From Mesorhizobium sp. B2-1-8 (lineage in GTDB: Bacteria > Pseudomonadota > Alphaproteobacteria > Rhizobiales > Rhizobiaceae), in assembly GCF_006442545.2 (NCBI RefSeq), contig NZ_CP083952.1:5991501-6055500 (forward strand): DNA of 64,000 bases. Direction: 5' to 3'. The position numbers and the translations under genes are program-made. Shown piece by piece: positions 44,806 through 54,784 of this stretch. How positions within the stretch are numbered: position 1 is the first letter of the stretch; each line of letters starts with the position of its first letter. The notes beneath the pieces were generated by a model. The model saw only the letters and a program-made list of their open reading frames with translations, did no database searches and was not told the origin of the DNA.

Positions 44806-46128
44806 ATGGCTCAGATTTCGACTGGCGAAACAAACAGCGGGCTGATCGGCTCGGACCACGGCCAGGTCAGTGCGGGCGATATCGCGGTCGGCGTGATCGT
44901 GGGCAGGACGTCGGAATTCTTCGACTTCTTCGTCTATGCGATAGCGTCCGTCATCGTGTTTCCCAAGCTGGTGTTTCCCACGCACGATCCGCTCGTCGGA
45001 ACGCTCTACTCCTTCGCCATCTTCGCGCTGGCCTTCATCGCCCGTCCGTTCGGCTCCGTCCTGTTCATGGCCGTCGATCGCGCCTACGGTCGCGGTGCGA
45101 AACTGACGATCGCGCTGTTCCTGCTCGGCACCTCGACCGTCGCCATCGCGTTCCTTCCCGCCTATGGCGATATCGGCGCGGTCGCTATCTGGCTTTTGGC
45201 GCTGGCTCGCATCGGGCAGGGCGTGGCGCTCGGCGGGACGTGGGACGGCCTGCCCTCGCTGCTGGCGCTGAACGCGCCGCGGAACCGGCGCGGCTTCTAT
45301 GCCATGATCCCGCAACTGGGCGCGCCGATCGGCCTCATCGTGGCCAGCGCCCTCTTCGCCTTCTTTGTCGCCAACCTGTCGGCCGACGACTTCCTTGCCT
45401 GGGGCTGGCGCTATCCCTTCTTCGTCGCGTTCGCCATCAATGTCGTGGCCCTGTTCGCCAGGCTGCGTATCGTGGTGACGCCCGAATTCTCGAAACTGTA
45501 CGAGAGCGGCGACCTGCAGCCGACGCGCATAAGGGACACGATCAGGACCGAAGGCCGCAACGTCGTCGTCGGCGCCTTCGCGCCGCTGGCGAGTTTCGCC
45601 TTGTTCCACATGGTGACGGTGTTTCCGCTTTCCTGGGTGTTCCTGTTCACCAAGGAGGGGCCGGCGCGATTCCTGGCGATCGAGGCGGTGAGCGCGCTGT
45701 TCGGCATCGCGGCCATCGTCGCGTCGGGTCCACTTGCCGATCGCGTCGGACGCCGTGCGCTGCTCGGCGGTTCGGCGATCGCCATCGCGACGTTCAGTGG
45801 CTTTGCCCCGCAGCTCCTGGATGGCGGCACCGTTGGCGAGGCCCTGTTCATGGTGCTGGGCTTCATCCTGCTGGGGCTGAGCTTCGGGCAATCGTCGGGT
45901 GTCGTCGCATCGAGCTTTTCGCGACAGCATCGCTATACCGGCTCGGCGATAACCTCGGATCTTGCGTGGATGTTCGGCGCTGGCTTCGCGCCGCTCGCAG
46001 CTCTCCTGCTGGCCGGCAATTTCGGCCTTATCGCAGCGGGCGCCTACCTACTCTCGGGTGCGGCCTGCACCTTGCTTGCCTTGTGGATCGATGGACGGCG
46101 TCCGGTCTCGGACCGTCCGGCCGACTGA
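44806..46128 (+). CDS. MFS transporter, metabolite:proton symporter type
   Basis: 440 residues from ATG MAQISTGETNSGLIGSDHGQ. Twelve membrane helices. The helix 1 region, VGRTSEFFDFFVYAIASVIV, and helix 2 region, AFIARPFGSVLFMAVDRAYG, are typical of the MHS group (as in ProP, ShiA, KgtP). The central and C-terminal domains have GPLADRVGRRALLGGS. The substrate is probably an organic acid or zwitterion. It is divergent from cyoA. Confidence 0.9.
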   Translation: MAQISTGETNSGLIGSDHGQVSAGDIAVGVIVGRTSEFFDFFVYAIASVIVFPKLVFPTHDPLVGTLYSFAIFALAFIARPFGSVLFMAVDRAYGRGAKLTIALFLLGTSTVAIAFLPAYGDIGAVAIWLLALARIGQGVALGGTWDGLPSLLALNAPRNRRGFYAMIPQLGAPIGLIVASALFAFFVANLSADDFLAWGWRYPFFVAFAINVVALFARLRIVVTPEFSKLYESGDLQPTRIRDTIRTEGRNVVVGAFAPLASFALFHMVTVFPLSWVFLFTKEGPARFLAIEAVSALFGIAAIVASGPLADRVGRRALLGGSAIAIATFSGFAPQLLDGGTVGEALFMVLGFILLGLSFGQSSGVVASSFSRQHRYTGSAITSDLAWMFGAGFAPLAALLLAGNFGLIAAGAYLLSGAACTLLALWIDGRRPVSDRPAD

Positions 46129-46171
46129 AAAACCAGAGCTTGCAGAAGGTTCGACGCAGTCGCCCTGCCGG

Positions 46172-46954
46172 TCAGCGGAACATCGAACCGCCATCTACGT
46201 CGAGCGCCGCGCCATAGACGAAGCTCGCGGCGTCGGAGCATAGGAACAGGATCGCGGCAGCCATGTCGTCGGGCCGGCCCATGCGGCGTATGGGGAGATT
46301 GGCCGCGATGCGATCCTTCAGGGCCGGGTCGATGTGGGAATGCATCGGCGAATCGGTCGGTCCCGGATTGAGGGCGTTGATGCGCACCGCCTTGCCCGCC
46401 AGTTCGCGCGCGACCGACTTCACCAGCGACAGCGTGCCGGCCTTCGAGGCCGCATAGGCCGTGTCGGCGATAAGGCCACCGCCGCCATGCACGCCGGCGT
46501 CCGATGCCACGCAGACGATGTTTCCCCCACCGCTGCCCTGCATGCGCTGCACCGCCCCCTGGACGGTGAAGAAGGTGCCCAGCAAATTGACGCCGAGCAC
46601 GTGCTGCCAGTGCGCCCAATCCTGGTCCGGGATTCGCTTGGCGGTGATGATCGCGGCGCAGGTGACAACGTTGTCGAGCCGTGCCAGCCTGGCATCGCAA
46701 TAGTCGAACATATGCTTGATGCTGTCGGGATCGCCCATGTCTGCCACCACCTTGTGCGGTGTCCCGGCCATCCCGCCCAGCTCGTCATGGCGCCTTGCAA
46801 GGCCTTCCGCGTCACGGTCGCACATCACGACCTCGGCCCCTTTGGAGAGGAATGCACGGGCGGTTTCGAAACCCATGCCGCTGGCGGCACCGGTCACCAG
46901 CACGGTCTTGCCGGCAAAGCTGTCCTGGGCAAACGTGGCGTACGCGTCGGTCAT
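46172..46954 (-). CDS. SDR family oxidoreductase
   Basis: 260 residues. Cofactor site TGAASGMG, the structural Asn in VTCAAI, Ser in VCVASDAG and catalytic YAASK are present, so it is a classical active SDR. C-terminus: MGRPDDMAAAILFLCSDAAS then FVYGAALDVDGGS. It lies 70 bp after a 111-residue hypothetical gene on the same strand and belongs to the minus arm of a damaged sugar locus; it could be a sugar or polyol dehydrogenase. The exact substrate is unknown. Confidence 0.85.
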   Translation of the reverse strand: MTDAYATFAQDSFAGKTVLVTGAASGMGFETARAFLSKGAEVVMCDRDAEGLARRHDELGGMAGTPHKVVADMGDPDSIKHMFDYCDARLARLDNVVTCAAIITAKRIPDQDWAHWQHVLGVNLLGTFFTVQGAVQRMQGSGGGNIVCVASDAGVHGGGGLIADTAYAASKAGTLSLVKSVARELAGKAVRINALNPGPTDSPMHSHIDPALKDRIAANLPIRRMGRPDDMAAAILFLCSDAASFVYGAALDVDGGSMFR

Positions 46955-47024
46955 GATTTCTCCATAAGCTGAAAAACGGATTTGCCGGCCATAGGCAAGG
47001 CCCGTTGCGCCGGCGCGAGCCGGT

Positions 47025-47360
47025 TCAGGCCTTCAGATGCAGAGTCACCAGCACGGTACACTCGGCGCCACCGTCGAACCGTGCCGCGACACGCAGCCAG
47101 TTGCCGAAATGGGCAAGCCGCGCCATCGCCACGGCGTCGCGCTCCTTCGGCATGGGAAATTCGGTGCCCTCGCGCAGCCAGTGCATGCCGTCCGGCGAGA
47201 CCTCGACCCATGCCGAGCCGGTGGGGCCGACGGGTTGCTTGAGCGCCCGCACGAAGAAGATCGCCTCTCGCGCCCATCCCGCCTCATAGGGCTCGCTGGC
47301 GGCTTCGCCATGCCAACGCTCGTTGCGCGAGACGACCGCGGTGATGTTCTCGGGCAGCAT
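47025..47360 (-). CDS. Hypothetical protein (111 aa), downstream partner of a truncated gene
   Basis: MLPENITAVVSRNERWHGEA and onward; the centre has FFVRALKQPVGPTGSAWVEV and SPDGMHWLREGTEFPMP, and the end is VLVTLHLKA. It looks like a compact beta-rich soluble domain with no signal peptide. Its ATG overlaps the stop of the truncated upstream gene (ATGA), so the two were translated together. I do not recognise the family. With the 5' neighbour cut, its promoter may be lost. Confidence 0.7.
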   Translation of the reverse strand: MLPENITAVVSRNERWHGEAASEPYEAGWAREAIFFVRALKQPVGPTGSAWVEVSPDGMHWLREGTEFPMPKERDAVAMARLAHFGNWLRVAARFDGGAECTVLVTLHLKA

Positions 47361-47605
47361 CAGAAATCTCCCGAAATGCAGATGGAATCGACGTAGAGAA
47401 AGGCCCGTTTGGCGACGTCGGTTTCAGCGAAAAGGCCGAAATTGAGCATGCACCACAGGTTCTTCATCGCCGGAATGCGGATCGAATCGAAGCCTGTGAG
47501 ATCAAAGCTGCGATCGTTGCAGCGCAGCCCGAGCGCCGTCATCGTTGCCAGATCGAAATCGAAGCACAGATACGTCCAGTTCACCTTGGTGGGGATTTCA
47601 TTGTC
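47360..47605 (-). pseudogene. 3' remnant of an unidentified gene, cut at a deletion junction
   Basis: About 80 codons remain, including TKVNWTYLCFDFDLATMTAL and AMKNLWCMLNFGLFAETDVA, ending FLYVDSICISGDF before TGA. The stop overlaps the start of the 111-aa gene. Upstream of about 47605 the frame passes into DNA that encodes an ABC permease on the other strand, so the N-terminal part has been lost. The exact junction could lie anywhere from ~47590 to 47615. The product family is unknown to me. Confidence 0.65.
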
Positions 47606-48436
47606 AGCCCGACCCTGATCGGCTTCCTGATCTTCTTCCTTGGGCCGCTGGCCGCCATTTTCTATTATTCGACGACCGAGTGGAACCTGCTCAGCCAGCA
47701 GGCGACATTCGTCGGGCTCCGCAATTTCCACAATGTCCTGCTGGAGAACCCCGACTTCTGGCATGTCGTGCGCAATTCCGTAATCTTCGCGCTGGGGCTG
47801 GTGCCCCTGAACATGGCGCTGGCGCTCTCGCTTGCGCTGGCGCTGTCGCGGCCGTTCTTCGGCGTCGTCTTCTTTCGGACGGTTTTCTTCGCGCCGGTGG
47901 TCACGTCGGCGATCGCCTGGGCGATCGTCTGGAAATTCATGCTGCAGGGTGAAGGTGGCGCCGTGAACCAGATGCTTGCCTGGATCGGCATAGACGGTCC
48001 GAACTGGCTGCGGGAGCCCAACTGGGCGATGGCTGCGGTCATCGTCACCCGTGTCATCAAGATGGTCGGGCTCAACATGATCCTCTACATCGCGGCGCTG
48101 CAATCGATACCGCGCGACTATGAGGAGGCCGCGAAGCTGGAGGGTGCGTCGCGCTGGCAGGTCTTCCGCATGATCACATGGCCGCTGCTTGCGCCAACGA
48201 CGCTCGTCATCATGGTTCTGACGACGATCGGTTCGTTCAAGGTATTCGACCACATCTACCAGATGACCGGTGGCGGCCCGGAAAACGGCACGCTGGTGCT
48301 GGCGTTCTACATCTACCAGCAGGGCTTCAAATTCTTCAACGTCGGCTATGCGGCGGCGCTGGCGCTGATCATGTTCGTCATCGTCATGGCGCTGACCCTC
48401 GTGCAGGTGACGCTGCGACGGAGGGACATGGAGTGA
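47600..48436 (+). pseudogene. Sugar ABC transporter permease (MalF-like), 5' end missing
   Basis: The frame is permease-like from FIVSPTLIGFLIFFLGPLAA and AIFYYSTTEWNLLSQQATFV through GLRNF, which is the first helix and following loop of a CUT1 MalF-type subunit. No ATG, GTG or TTG occurs in that frame before a GTG at 47768, which would delete helix 1 and the loop. The rest is normal, with the EAA loop YEEAAKLEGASRWQVFRMIT. So the start codon and first residues are lost at the junction near 47600. It overlaps the next permease by 4 bp. Confidence 0.75.
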
Positions 48437-49275
48437 GCCCGCGCCTGACCGAAATCCTGTACCGCATCTGCTGGACCATCGTGCTGCTGTTGCTGGCGGT
48501 GCCTTTCATCTTCCCGTTCTTGTGGATGATTTCCGGCGGCTTCAAGAGCACCACCGAAATCTTCGGCACGCCGACCTTGATCCCCCGCGTCTGGCGCTTC
48601 GAGAATTTTGTGGAAGTGTTCGCCTATCAGCCTTTCGCGCGGCAGTATTTCAACTCGCTCTACATTGCCGCGACGGTGACGGTGCTGACCTTGTTCATCG
48701 CCTCGCTCGCCGGCTACGCACTGGCGCGCATCCGCTTTGCCGGCGCCGGTCTTTTGATGCTGTTCCTGGTAATGGCGCTGATGGTGCCGGAAGAGGTCAC
48801 CATCATCCCGAACTTCTTCCTGATCCGCGCCATGGGTCTGATCGACACGCACTGGCCGCTCATCCTGCTGCCGGTGTTCGGGCCGCAGGGCGTAGTGGCG
48901 ACGTTTCTGATGCGCCAGTTCTTCCTGGCGCTGCCCAAGGAGCTCGAGGAGGCGGGCAAGATGGACGGACTGTCGCGCTTCGGCGTCTGGTTGAAGATCG
49001 CGCTGCCCATGTCGCGGCCGGCGCTTGCCGCGGTCGCGATCATCACTTTCCTGCATTCGTGGAACCTGTTCCTCGAACCGTTGATCTTCCTCAGTTCGCT
49101 GGAGAAGTTCACGCTGCCGCTGGCGCTGTCCAATTTCAACGACAGCTACGGCCTGCCCCTGTGGAACCTGCAATTGGCGGCGACGAGTCTGGCCGTGGTT
49201 CCCATCCTCATCATCTATCTGATCGCCCAGCGCCAGATCATCGAGAGCTTCGCCCTCTCCGGCGTCAAGGGATAA
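48433..49275 (+). CDS. Sugar ABC transporter permease (MalG-like)
   Basis: 280 residues from GTG, overlapping the preceding gene by 4 bp. Six membrane helices. IFPFLWMISGGFKSTTEIFG is the MalG N-terminal signature, and ELEEAGKMDGLSRFGVWLKI is the EAA loop that docks on the ATPase. It ends AQRQIIESFALSGVKG, as in CUT1 MalG proteins. It depends on the truncated partner permease for function, so the transporter may be dead unless a second copy exists elsewhere. Confidence 0.93.
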   Translation: MSPRLTEILYRICWTIVLLLLAVPFIFPFLWMISGGFKSTTEIFGTPTLIPRVWRFENFVEVFAYQPFARQYFNSLYIAATVTVLTLFIASLAGYALARIRFAGAGLLMLFLVMALMVPEEVTIIPNFFLIRAMGLIDTHWPLILLPVFGPQGVVATFLMRQFFLALPKELEEAGKMDGLSRFGVWLKIALPMSRPALAAVAIITFLHSWNLFLEPLIFLSSLEKFTLPLALSNFNDSYGLPLWNLQLAATSLAVVPILIIYLIAQRQIIESFALSGVKG

Positions 49276-49283
49276 GGGAAGTC

Positions 49284-50309
<1,026 letters not shown>

Positions 50310-50333
50310 TCTGCCGCGCCCCCCCGCGCGGTT

Positions 50334-52403
50334 CTATTCCGCCGCCAGTGCGGCGACTTCCCGCCGAAACGGCAATGCGTCGCCGATGTCGGGTTCGTCC
50401 AACTCGCGGGCGAAGCGGTGGCCGGCATAGGTTGCCCAGGCGATGGGTCCAGGTGCTTCGGCATCGCCGATGACCTTGACCGAACGGATGCCTTTGTCGG
50501 CCCACTCGTTTTCCCGGGCCTTGAGATCGCGCCAAACGCCGTCGTCCTGATTGCGCGACGTGACCAGGACGACGGCATCGGCGGTCAGATCATGTTTCGC
50601 GCCGGTGTAGACGCAGGCCGTCGCGGCACCACCTGAAGCGATATTCACGACGGTCCTGTTGAGCACGATATCGACCCCGAGTTCAGCCAGGCGACGGTGA
50701 ACGGCCCCTTGCTCCAGCGTGTTGCGGGCCCAGTCCGAGACATAGGCCGATGGTGTCACCAAGGTCACCTTCGTTCCCTGACGCGCCATCAGCTCGGCGA
50801 GAACGCCGCCCATGTAATAGTGATCGTCGTCGAACAGGACGACCTTGCCGGCCGGAACCTTGCCGGCCATCAGATCGTCGGGTGAGTAGACCGGCATCGC
50901 GGCGTCGATCGGCATCGGCACGACATGGGCACGCGCGACGCCATCGCGGCGCCAGGTCGATCCGGTGGCGATGGCGATGTTCTGGAAGCCGAAGGACAGG
51001 ATGTCATCCGCTGACAGCCGGCTTCCGAAATAGATGTCGACATCAGGCATCTGGCTGAGCTGATACTGCCGATAGTCGCGCACCCTGCCCCATGCCGATA
51101 GGCCCGGCAGTTTGCTTTCGCGCGCCACGCGCCCGCCAAGCTCGGTGCCGGCTTCGGCGATGGCCACTTTGTAGCCGCGCAGGCCGAGCGCACGCGCAGC
51201 CTCCAGTCCGGCAGGCCCGGCGCCGACGATCAGTACGCTGTCGCTGTGGCCCTTGGCTTGCATGCGCTCCGGATGCCAGCCCTTGCGCCATTCCTCCATG
51301 AAGGTCGGGTTCTGCGTGCAGCGCGAGATCGACATGGTCATGTCGCCGGTGATGCAGATGTTGCAGCCGATGCATTCGCGGATGTCGTCGATGCGGCCCT
51401 CCTCGACCTTCCTCGGGAGGAAGGGATCGGCGATCGACGGACGGGCGCAGCCGATGAAGTCGAGCGTTCCCGACCTGATCATCCTGACCATCACGTCAGG
51501 CGAAGTGAAGCGGCCGACGCCGACGACCGGCTTCGAGGTCAGCTTCTTGATGCCCGACACCAGGCTTTCCTGCGCCGCCTCTTCCTTGAAGCGCGACGGG
51601 CCCGAGCAATCTTCCCAGGCGCCGTGCGCGAGATCCCACAGGTCGGGCAGTTCGGCATGCATCTCGATCATGTCCCGGACTTCCGAATTGGCGAAGCCGA
51701 GCTCGCCGATCATCTCGTCCAGCGACAGCCTGAGCGTCAGGCCGCACGTGTCGCCGATCGCGTCGCGCCCTTCCTCGATCAGCTCCCGCATCAGCCGCGA
51801 ACGGTTTTCCAGCGAGCCGCCATATTCGTCACCGCGCTGATTGGTGGCCGTCGACAGGAAATGCTGGATGATGCCGAAGCCGTGCGCGCCATAGAGGCAA
51901 ACCAGGTCGAAACCCGCCTGCTTCGCGCGTTTGAAGGCATTGCGGTGCCAGCGGCGCAGGTCGCGGATATCCTGCTTGTCCATGGCGCGCGCCTGCACCG
52001 GATCGTTGGTGAAGGTGCGGATCGGCAGGGCCGACGGCCCGCGCGGCACCTCCTTGCTGTAGAGGTTGGGGCCGTTGATTCCGGAATAGGCGAGCTGGAT
52101 GCCAGCCAACGCGCCGTGCTCGTGCATGGCCCGGGCCATCTTGGCCAAGGCTGGAATGTCGGCGTCGTCCCATAGCCGTAGTTCGATGAAGGGCGTGATC
52201 TCGGAAGTGTGGTGCATTTCCGTCTGCTCGGTGAAGATGACGCCCCATCCACCTTCCGACTTGATGCGGCGCATTTCTGCTGCCGCGGACGGATCGCGAT
52301 AGCCGCCGCCATTGCAGTGCGGAACCTGATAGAAGCGGTTCTTGGCCGTTACCGGACCTATCTTCATCGGCTCGAACAGGACGTCGTAGCGTGGATCGCG
52401 CAT
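50334..52403 (-). CDS. Dimethylamine dehydrogenase-like iron-sulfur flavoprotein (TMADH family)
   Basis: 689 residues from ATG MRDPRYDVLFEPMKIGPVTA. Residues 1-340 are an old-yellow-enzyme barrel. Cys30 in YQVPHC matches the cysteine that bonds covalently to FMN in trimethylamine dehydrogenase; Tyr171 and His174 in LYGAHG match its active-site pair. Position 60 is Gln, as reported for dimethylamine dehydrogenase (Tyr in TMADH). A [4Fe-4S] site follows: C344-x2-C347-x2-C350-x11-C362. The C-terminal half binds ADP/FAD (VLIVGAGPAGLEAARALG). It should N-demethylate a secondary amine and pass electrons to ETF. Confidence 0.85.
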   Translation of the reverse strand: MRDPRYDVLFEPMKIGPVTAKNRFYQVPHCNGGGYRDPSAAAEMRRIKSEGGWGVIFTEQTEMHHTSEITPFIELRLWDDADIPALAKMARAMHEHGALAGIQLAYSGINGPNLYSKEVPRGPSALPIRTFTNDPVQARAMDKQDIRDLRRWHRNAFKRAKQAGFDLVCLYGAHGFGIIQHFLSTATNQRGDEYGGSLENRSRLMRELIEEGRDAIGDTCGLTLRLSLDEMIGELGFANSEVRDMIEMHAELPDLWDLAHGAWEDCSGPSRFKEEAAQESLVSGIKKLTSKPVVGVGRFTSPDVMVRMIRSGTLDFIGCARPSIADPFLPRKVEEGRIDDIRECIGCNICITGDMTMSISRCTQNPTFMEEWRKGWHPERMQAKGHSDSVLIVGAGPAGLEAARALGLRGYKVAIAEAGTELGGRVARESKLPGLSAWGRVRDYRQYQLSQMPDVDIYFGSRLSADDILSFGFQNIAIATGSTWRRDGVARAHVVPMPIDAAMPVYSPDDLMAGKVPAGKVVLFDDDHYYMGGVLAELMARQGTKVTLVTPSAYVSDWARNTLEQGAVHRRLAELGVDIVLNRTVVNIASGGAATACVYTGAKHDLTADAVVLVTSRNQDDGVWRDLKARENEWADKGIRSVKVIGDAEAPGPIAWATYAGHRFARELDEPDIGDALPFRREVAALAAE

Positions 52404-52498
52404 GGTGCTTCCTCCGTACCGGCTCGGCACTGCCGGTGCTGCCAAGACTACTCATAAGTTGGAGCCGGCGCGGGAAAACTACGGATTTCTTCTGTGCC

Positions 52499-52536
52499 GA
52501 TTAGGACGCGCCTAATCGCGCGCCGGCGCGGATTAG
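52499..52536. promoter_or_regulatory. Palindrome with an extra half-site between the dehydrogenase and argE-like genes
   Basis: gattagg, acgcg, cctaatc (52499-52517) has perfect 7-bp arms, and a further gattag half-site lies at 52531-52536. It sits about 95 bp before one start and 110 bp before the other, in the divergent promoter. The layout fits a LysR recognition site (T-N11-A) with an activation half-site; a LysR gene lies at 53800. Confidence 0.5.
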
Positions 52537-52626
52537 TCTGTGTTGAACCGGGGCTGAGCGAAATGCGACTTCAGAGCATCGGCGGCATGATGCTAGACAG
52601 CCGGGACCCTACCGAGAGACAGGAAA

Positions 52627-53784
52627 ATGGACAGTATCAGGATCCTCGAACGGCTGATCGCCTTCCCGACGGTAAGCCGCGACTCCAACCTCGATCTGAT
52701 CGGCTATGCGGCCGACTTGCTCGTGGCGAGCGGCATTGCCTGCCAGATCGTCCACAGCGCGGATGGGCACAAGGCCAATCTCTTTGCCACCATCGGCCCG
52801 CCCGGCAGGCCCGGTGTGATGCTCTCCGGCCACACCGACGTCGTCCCCGTCGACGGCCAGAACTGGACGCTGCCGCCGTTCCAAATGACCGAGCGCGACG
52901 GCAAGCTTTACGGACGCGGCGCGGCCGACATGAAGGGTTTTGTGGCCTCTGCGCTCGCCGCCTGCGTCAGGGCTTCCAAGATGGCGCTTCGGACACCGTT
53001 GCATCTGGCGCTCTCCTATGACGAGGAGGTCGGCTGCTTGGGCATGCGCGACCTGATCGAAATGCTGAGCGCGGTGCCGCAACGCCCGTTGCTGTGCATC
53101 GTCGGCGAGCCGACCAACATGCAGGTGGCGACCGGGCACAAGGGCAAGCTTGCCGCCCGCGCCGTCTGCAGGGGACGCGAAGGTCATTCGGCGCTCGCCC
53201 CGCTGGCGCTCAATGCCATCCACCTCGGGTGCGATTTCGTGCGTGCCTTGCGTGACGAACAGGAACGGCTGGCCCGCGACGGCGCCCGCGACGGCGACTA
53301 CGACATTCCCTACACGACGGTACATGTCGGCAGGATCAATGCCGGCGTCGCGCTCAACATCGTGCCCAACCTGTGCCAGGTCGATTTCGAGATCCGCAAC
53401 ATTGCCGCCGATGATGCCGCCGGCATTCTGGACAGGCTTCGCGACGCCGCGGCACGCATTGCGCAGGACGCCGCTTCGATCGCTGCCGAGGCCGCGATCG
53501 ACATCGAGATCACCAACACCTATCCGGGCCTCGACACGCCGGCCGCATCGGAGGCGGTGGCCTTCGTCAAATCGCTGACCGGTGCCAACGACACGATGAA
53601 AGTCGCGTTCGGCACGGAAGGCGGATTGTTCAGCCGCGATCTCGGCACGCCTGCCGTCGTCTGCGGGCCGGGCTCCATGGCGCAGGGACACAAGCCGGAC
53701 GAATTTGTCAGCGTCGAACAGTTGCGGCGTTGCGACGGGATGCTGGACAGATTGCTGGAACGGCTCACCGATGGCTGGCCGTGA
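52627..53784 (+). CDS. Acetylornithine deacetylase-like M20 peptidase
   Basis: 385 residues. M20 metal-site motifs: MLSGHTDVVPVDGQNW (His-x-Asp), GRGAADMKGFVAS (Asp), YDEEVGCLGM (catalytic and bridging Glu), and CGPGSMAQGHKPDEFV at the end (His). The inner dimerisation domain begins near AARAVCRGREGHSALAP. ArgE family members remove acyl groups from amino acids; several act on other N-acyl amines. Divergence from the amine dehydrogenase and nearby LysR suggest a catabolic, not biosynthetic, role. Confidence 0.88.
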   Translation: MDSIRILERLIAFPTVSRDSNLDLIGYAADLLVASGIACQIVHSADGHKANLFATIGPPGRPGVMLSGHTDVVPVDGQNWTLPPFQMTERDGKLYGRGAADMKGFVASALAACVRASKMALRTPLHLALSYDEEVGCLGMRDLIEMLSAVPQRPLLCIVGEPTNMQVATGHKGKLAARAVCRGREGHSALAPLALNAIHLGCDFVRALRDEQERLARDGARDGDYDIPYTTVHVGRINAGVALNIVPNLCQVDFEIRNIAADDAAGILDRLRDAAARIAQDAASIAAEAAIDIEITNTYPGLDTPAASEAVAFVKSLTGANDTMKVAFGTEGGLFSRDLGTPAVVCGPGSMAQGHKPDEFVSVEQLRRCDGMLDRLLERLTDGWP

Positions 53785-53799
53785 GCCGCATGGCAGCCC

Positions 53800-54735
53800 T
53801 CACTTCACGACCCGTTCGGTGCCGAAGACGCCCTGCTCGACGACGAAGCGGCGGCAGTGGTCGATGAAGGCCTGCACTGTCAGCGTGCGATGCTCGGCGT
53901 TCGGCAAGGCAATTCCTATTGTGAGCGGTCGGAGGTCGCCCAGCAAAGGCACGAAGACCAGTAATTTCCCGTCCGGCGACATGGTGTTGAGCGGCCGCAT
54001 ATTGGCGATGCCGTAGCCGAAGCCATTGGCGACCATCGAGCGCATCACGGCGATGTCGCCGGTGCGCTCGACGATCTTGGGCCGCAGGCCCCTGGGCTGG
54101 AAAGCCGACAGGAAATATTCCCTGCTGTAGGGCAGATCGAGCAGCACCATCGGCTCATCGACCAGTTCCTCGGCTGTGATGCCTGCCTTTGCCGCCAGGC
54201 GATGCGCGGCCGGCAGCATCACATAGGCCGGCAACTGCATCAGCGGCTCGAAGGTCATGTCTTGCGACAGCTCCAGATCGTAGGTCAGCGCGGCGTCTAT
54301 CTCGCCACGCTGAAGCATCTCGAACAATTGTCCCTGGTTGCGCTCGAATTGCCTGACGCGCACATCGGGATAGGCGTCCTCGAATTTCTTGCGCAACGCC
54401 GGCAGCACGATCTGCGCGAAAGTGAGCAGGCAGCCGATCGCCAGCGGTCCGCGCACCTTTTCGGCGATATCACCGGCGATATCGTGCAGCGCGTCCGCGT
54501 CGTTGAGCAGGCGCGCGGCTTCTTTTAGGAACAGGCGCCCGCCCGCGGTCAGCGCCAGGGCATGCGAGTGCTTGCGCACGAAAAGCTGGACACCGAACTC
54601 GGCTTCGAGCTGAGCGATCGACGCCGAGATCGACGGCGGCGAGACATTCACCTGCTCGGCCGCCTTGGCGATCGAACCCGCTTCGCCAACGGCGACGAAA
54701 TATTCGAGTTGTCTGAGCGTGAAGCGGAGCGGCAT
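53800..54735 (-). CDS. LysR-family transcriptional regulator
   Basis: 311 residues. The DNA-binding domain is LRFTLRQLEYFVAVGEAGSI, then AKAAEQVNVSPPSISASIAQ and LEAEFGVQLFVRKHS. The effector domain starts near residue 90 (GPLAIGCLLTFAQIVLPALR). It lies among catabolic genes, 16 bp from the convergent argE-like gene and 49 bp after the aldehyde dehydrogenase gene, so it probably regulates this cluster. It may act at the palindrome near 52500. Confidence 0.9.
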   Translation of the reverse strand: MPLRFTLRQLEYFVAVGEAGSIAKAAEQVNVSPPSISASIAQLEAEFGVQLFVRKHSHALALTAGGRLFLKEAARLLNDADALHDIAGDIAEKVRGPLAIGCLLTFAQIVLPALRKKFEDAYPDVRVRQFERNQGQLFEMLQRGEIDAALTYDLELSQDMTFEPLMQLPAYVMLPAAHRLAAKAGITAEELVDEPMVLLDLPYSREYFLSAFQPRGLRPKIVERTGDIAVMRSMVANGFGYGIANMRPLNTMSPDGKLLVFVPLLGDLRPLTIGIALPNAEHRTLTVQAFIDHCRRFVVEQGVFGTERVVK

Positions 54736-54784
54736 GGTGGCTATGTTGCCGGTTTGCGGCCGGTGATCAAGTCGCGGCCGCTTC

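Noticed and set aside
47768-48436. Treating GTG 47768 as the true start of an intact permease
   Set aside because: Clear permease sequence (helix 1 and its loop) continues upstream in frame to about 47600, so the gene is truncated.
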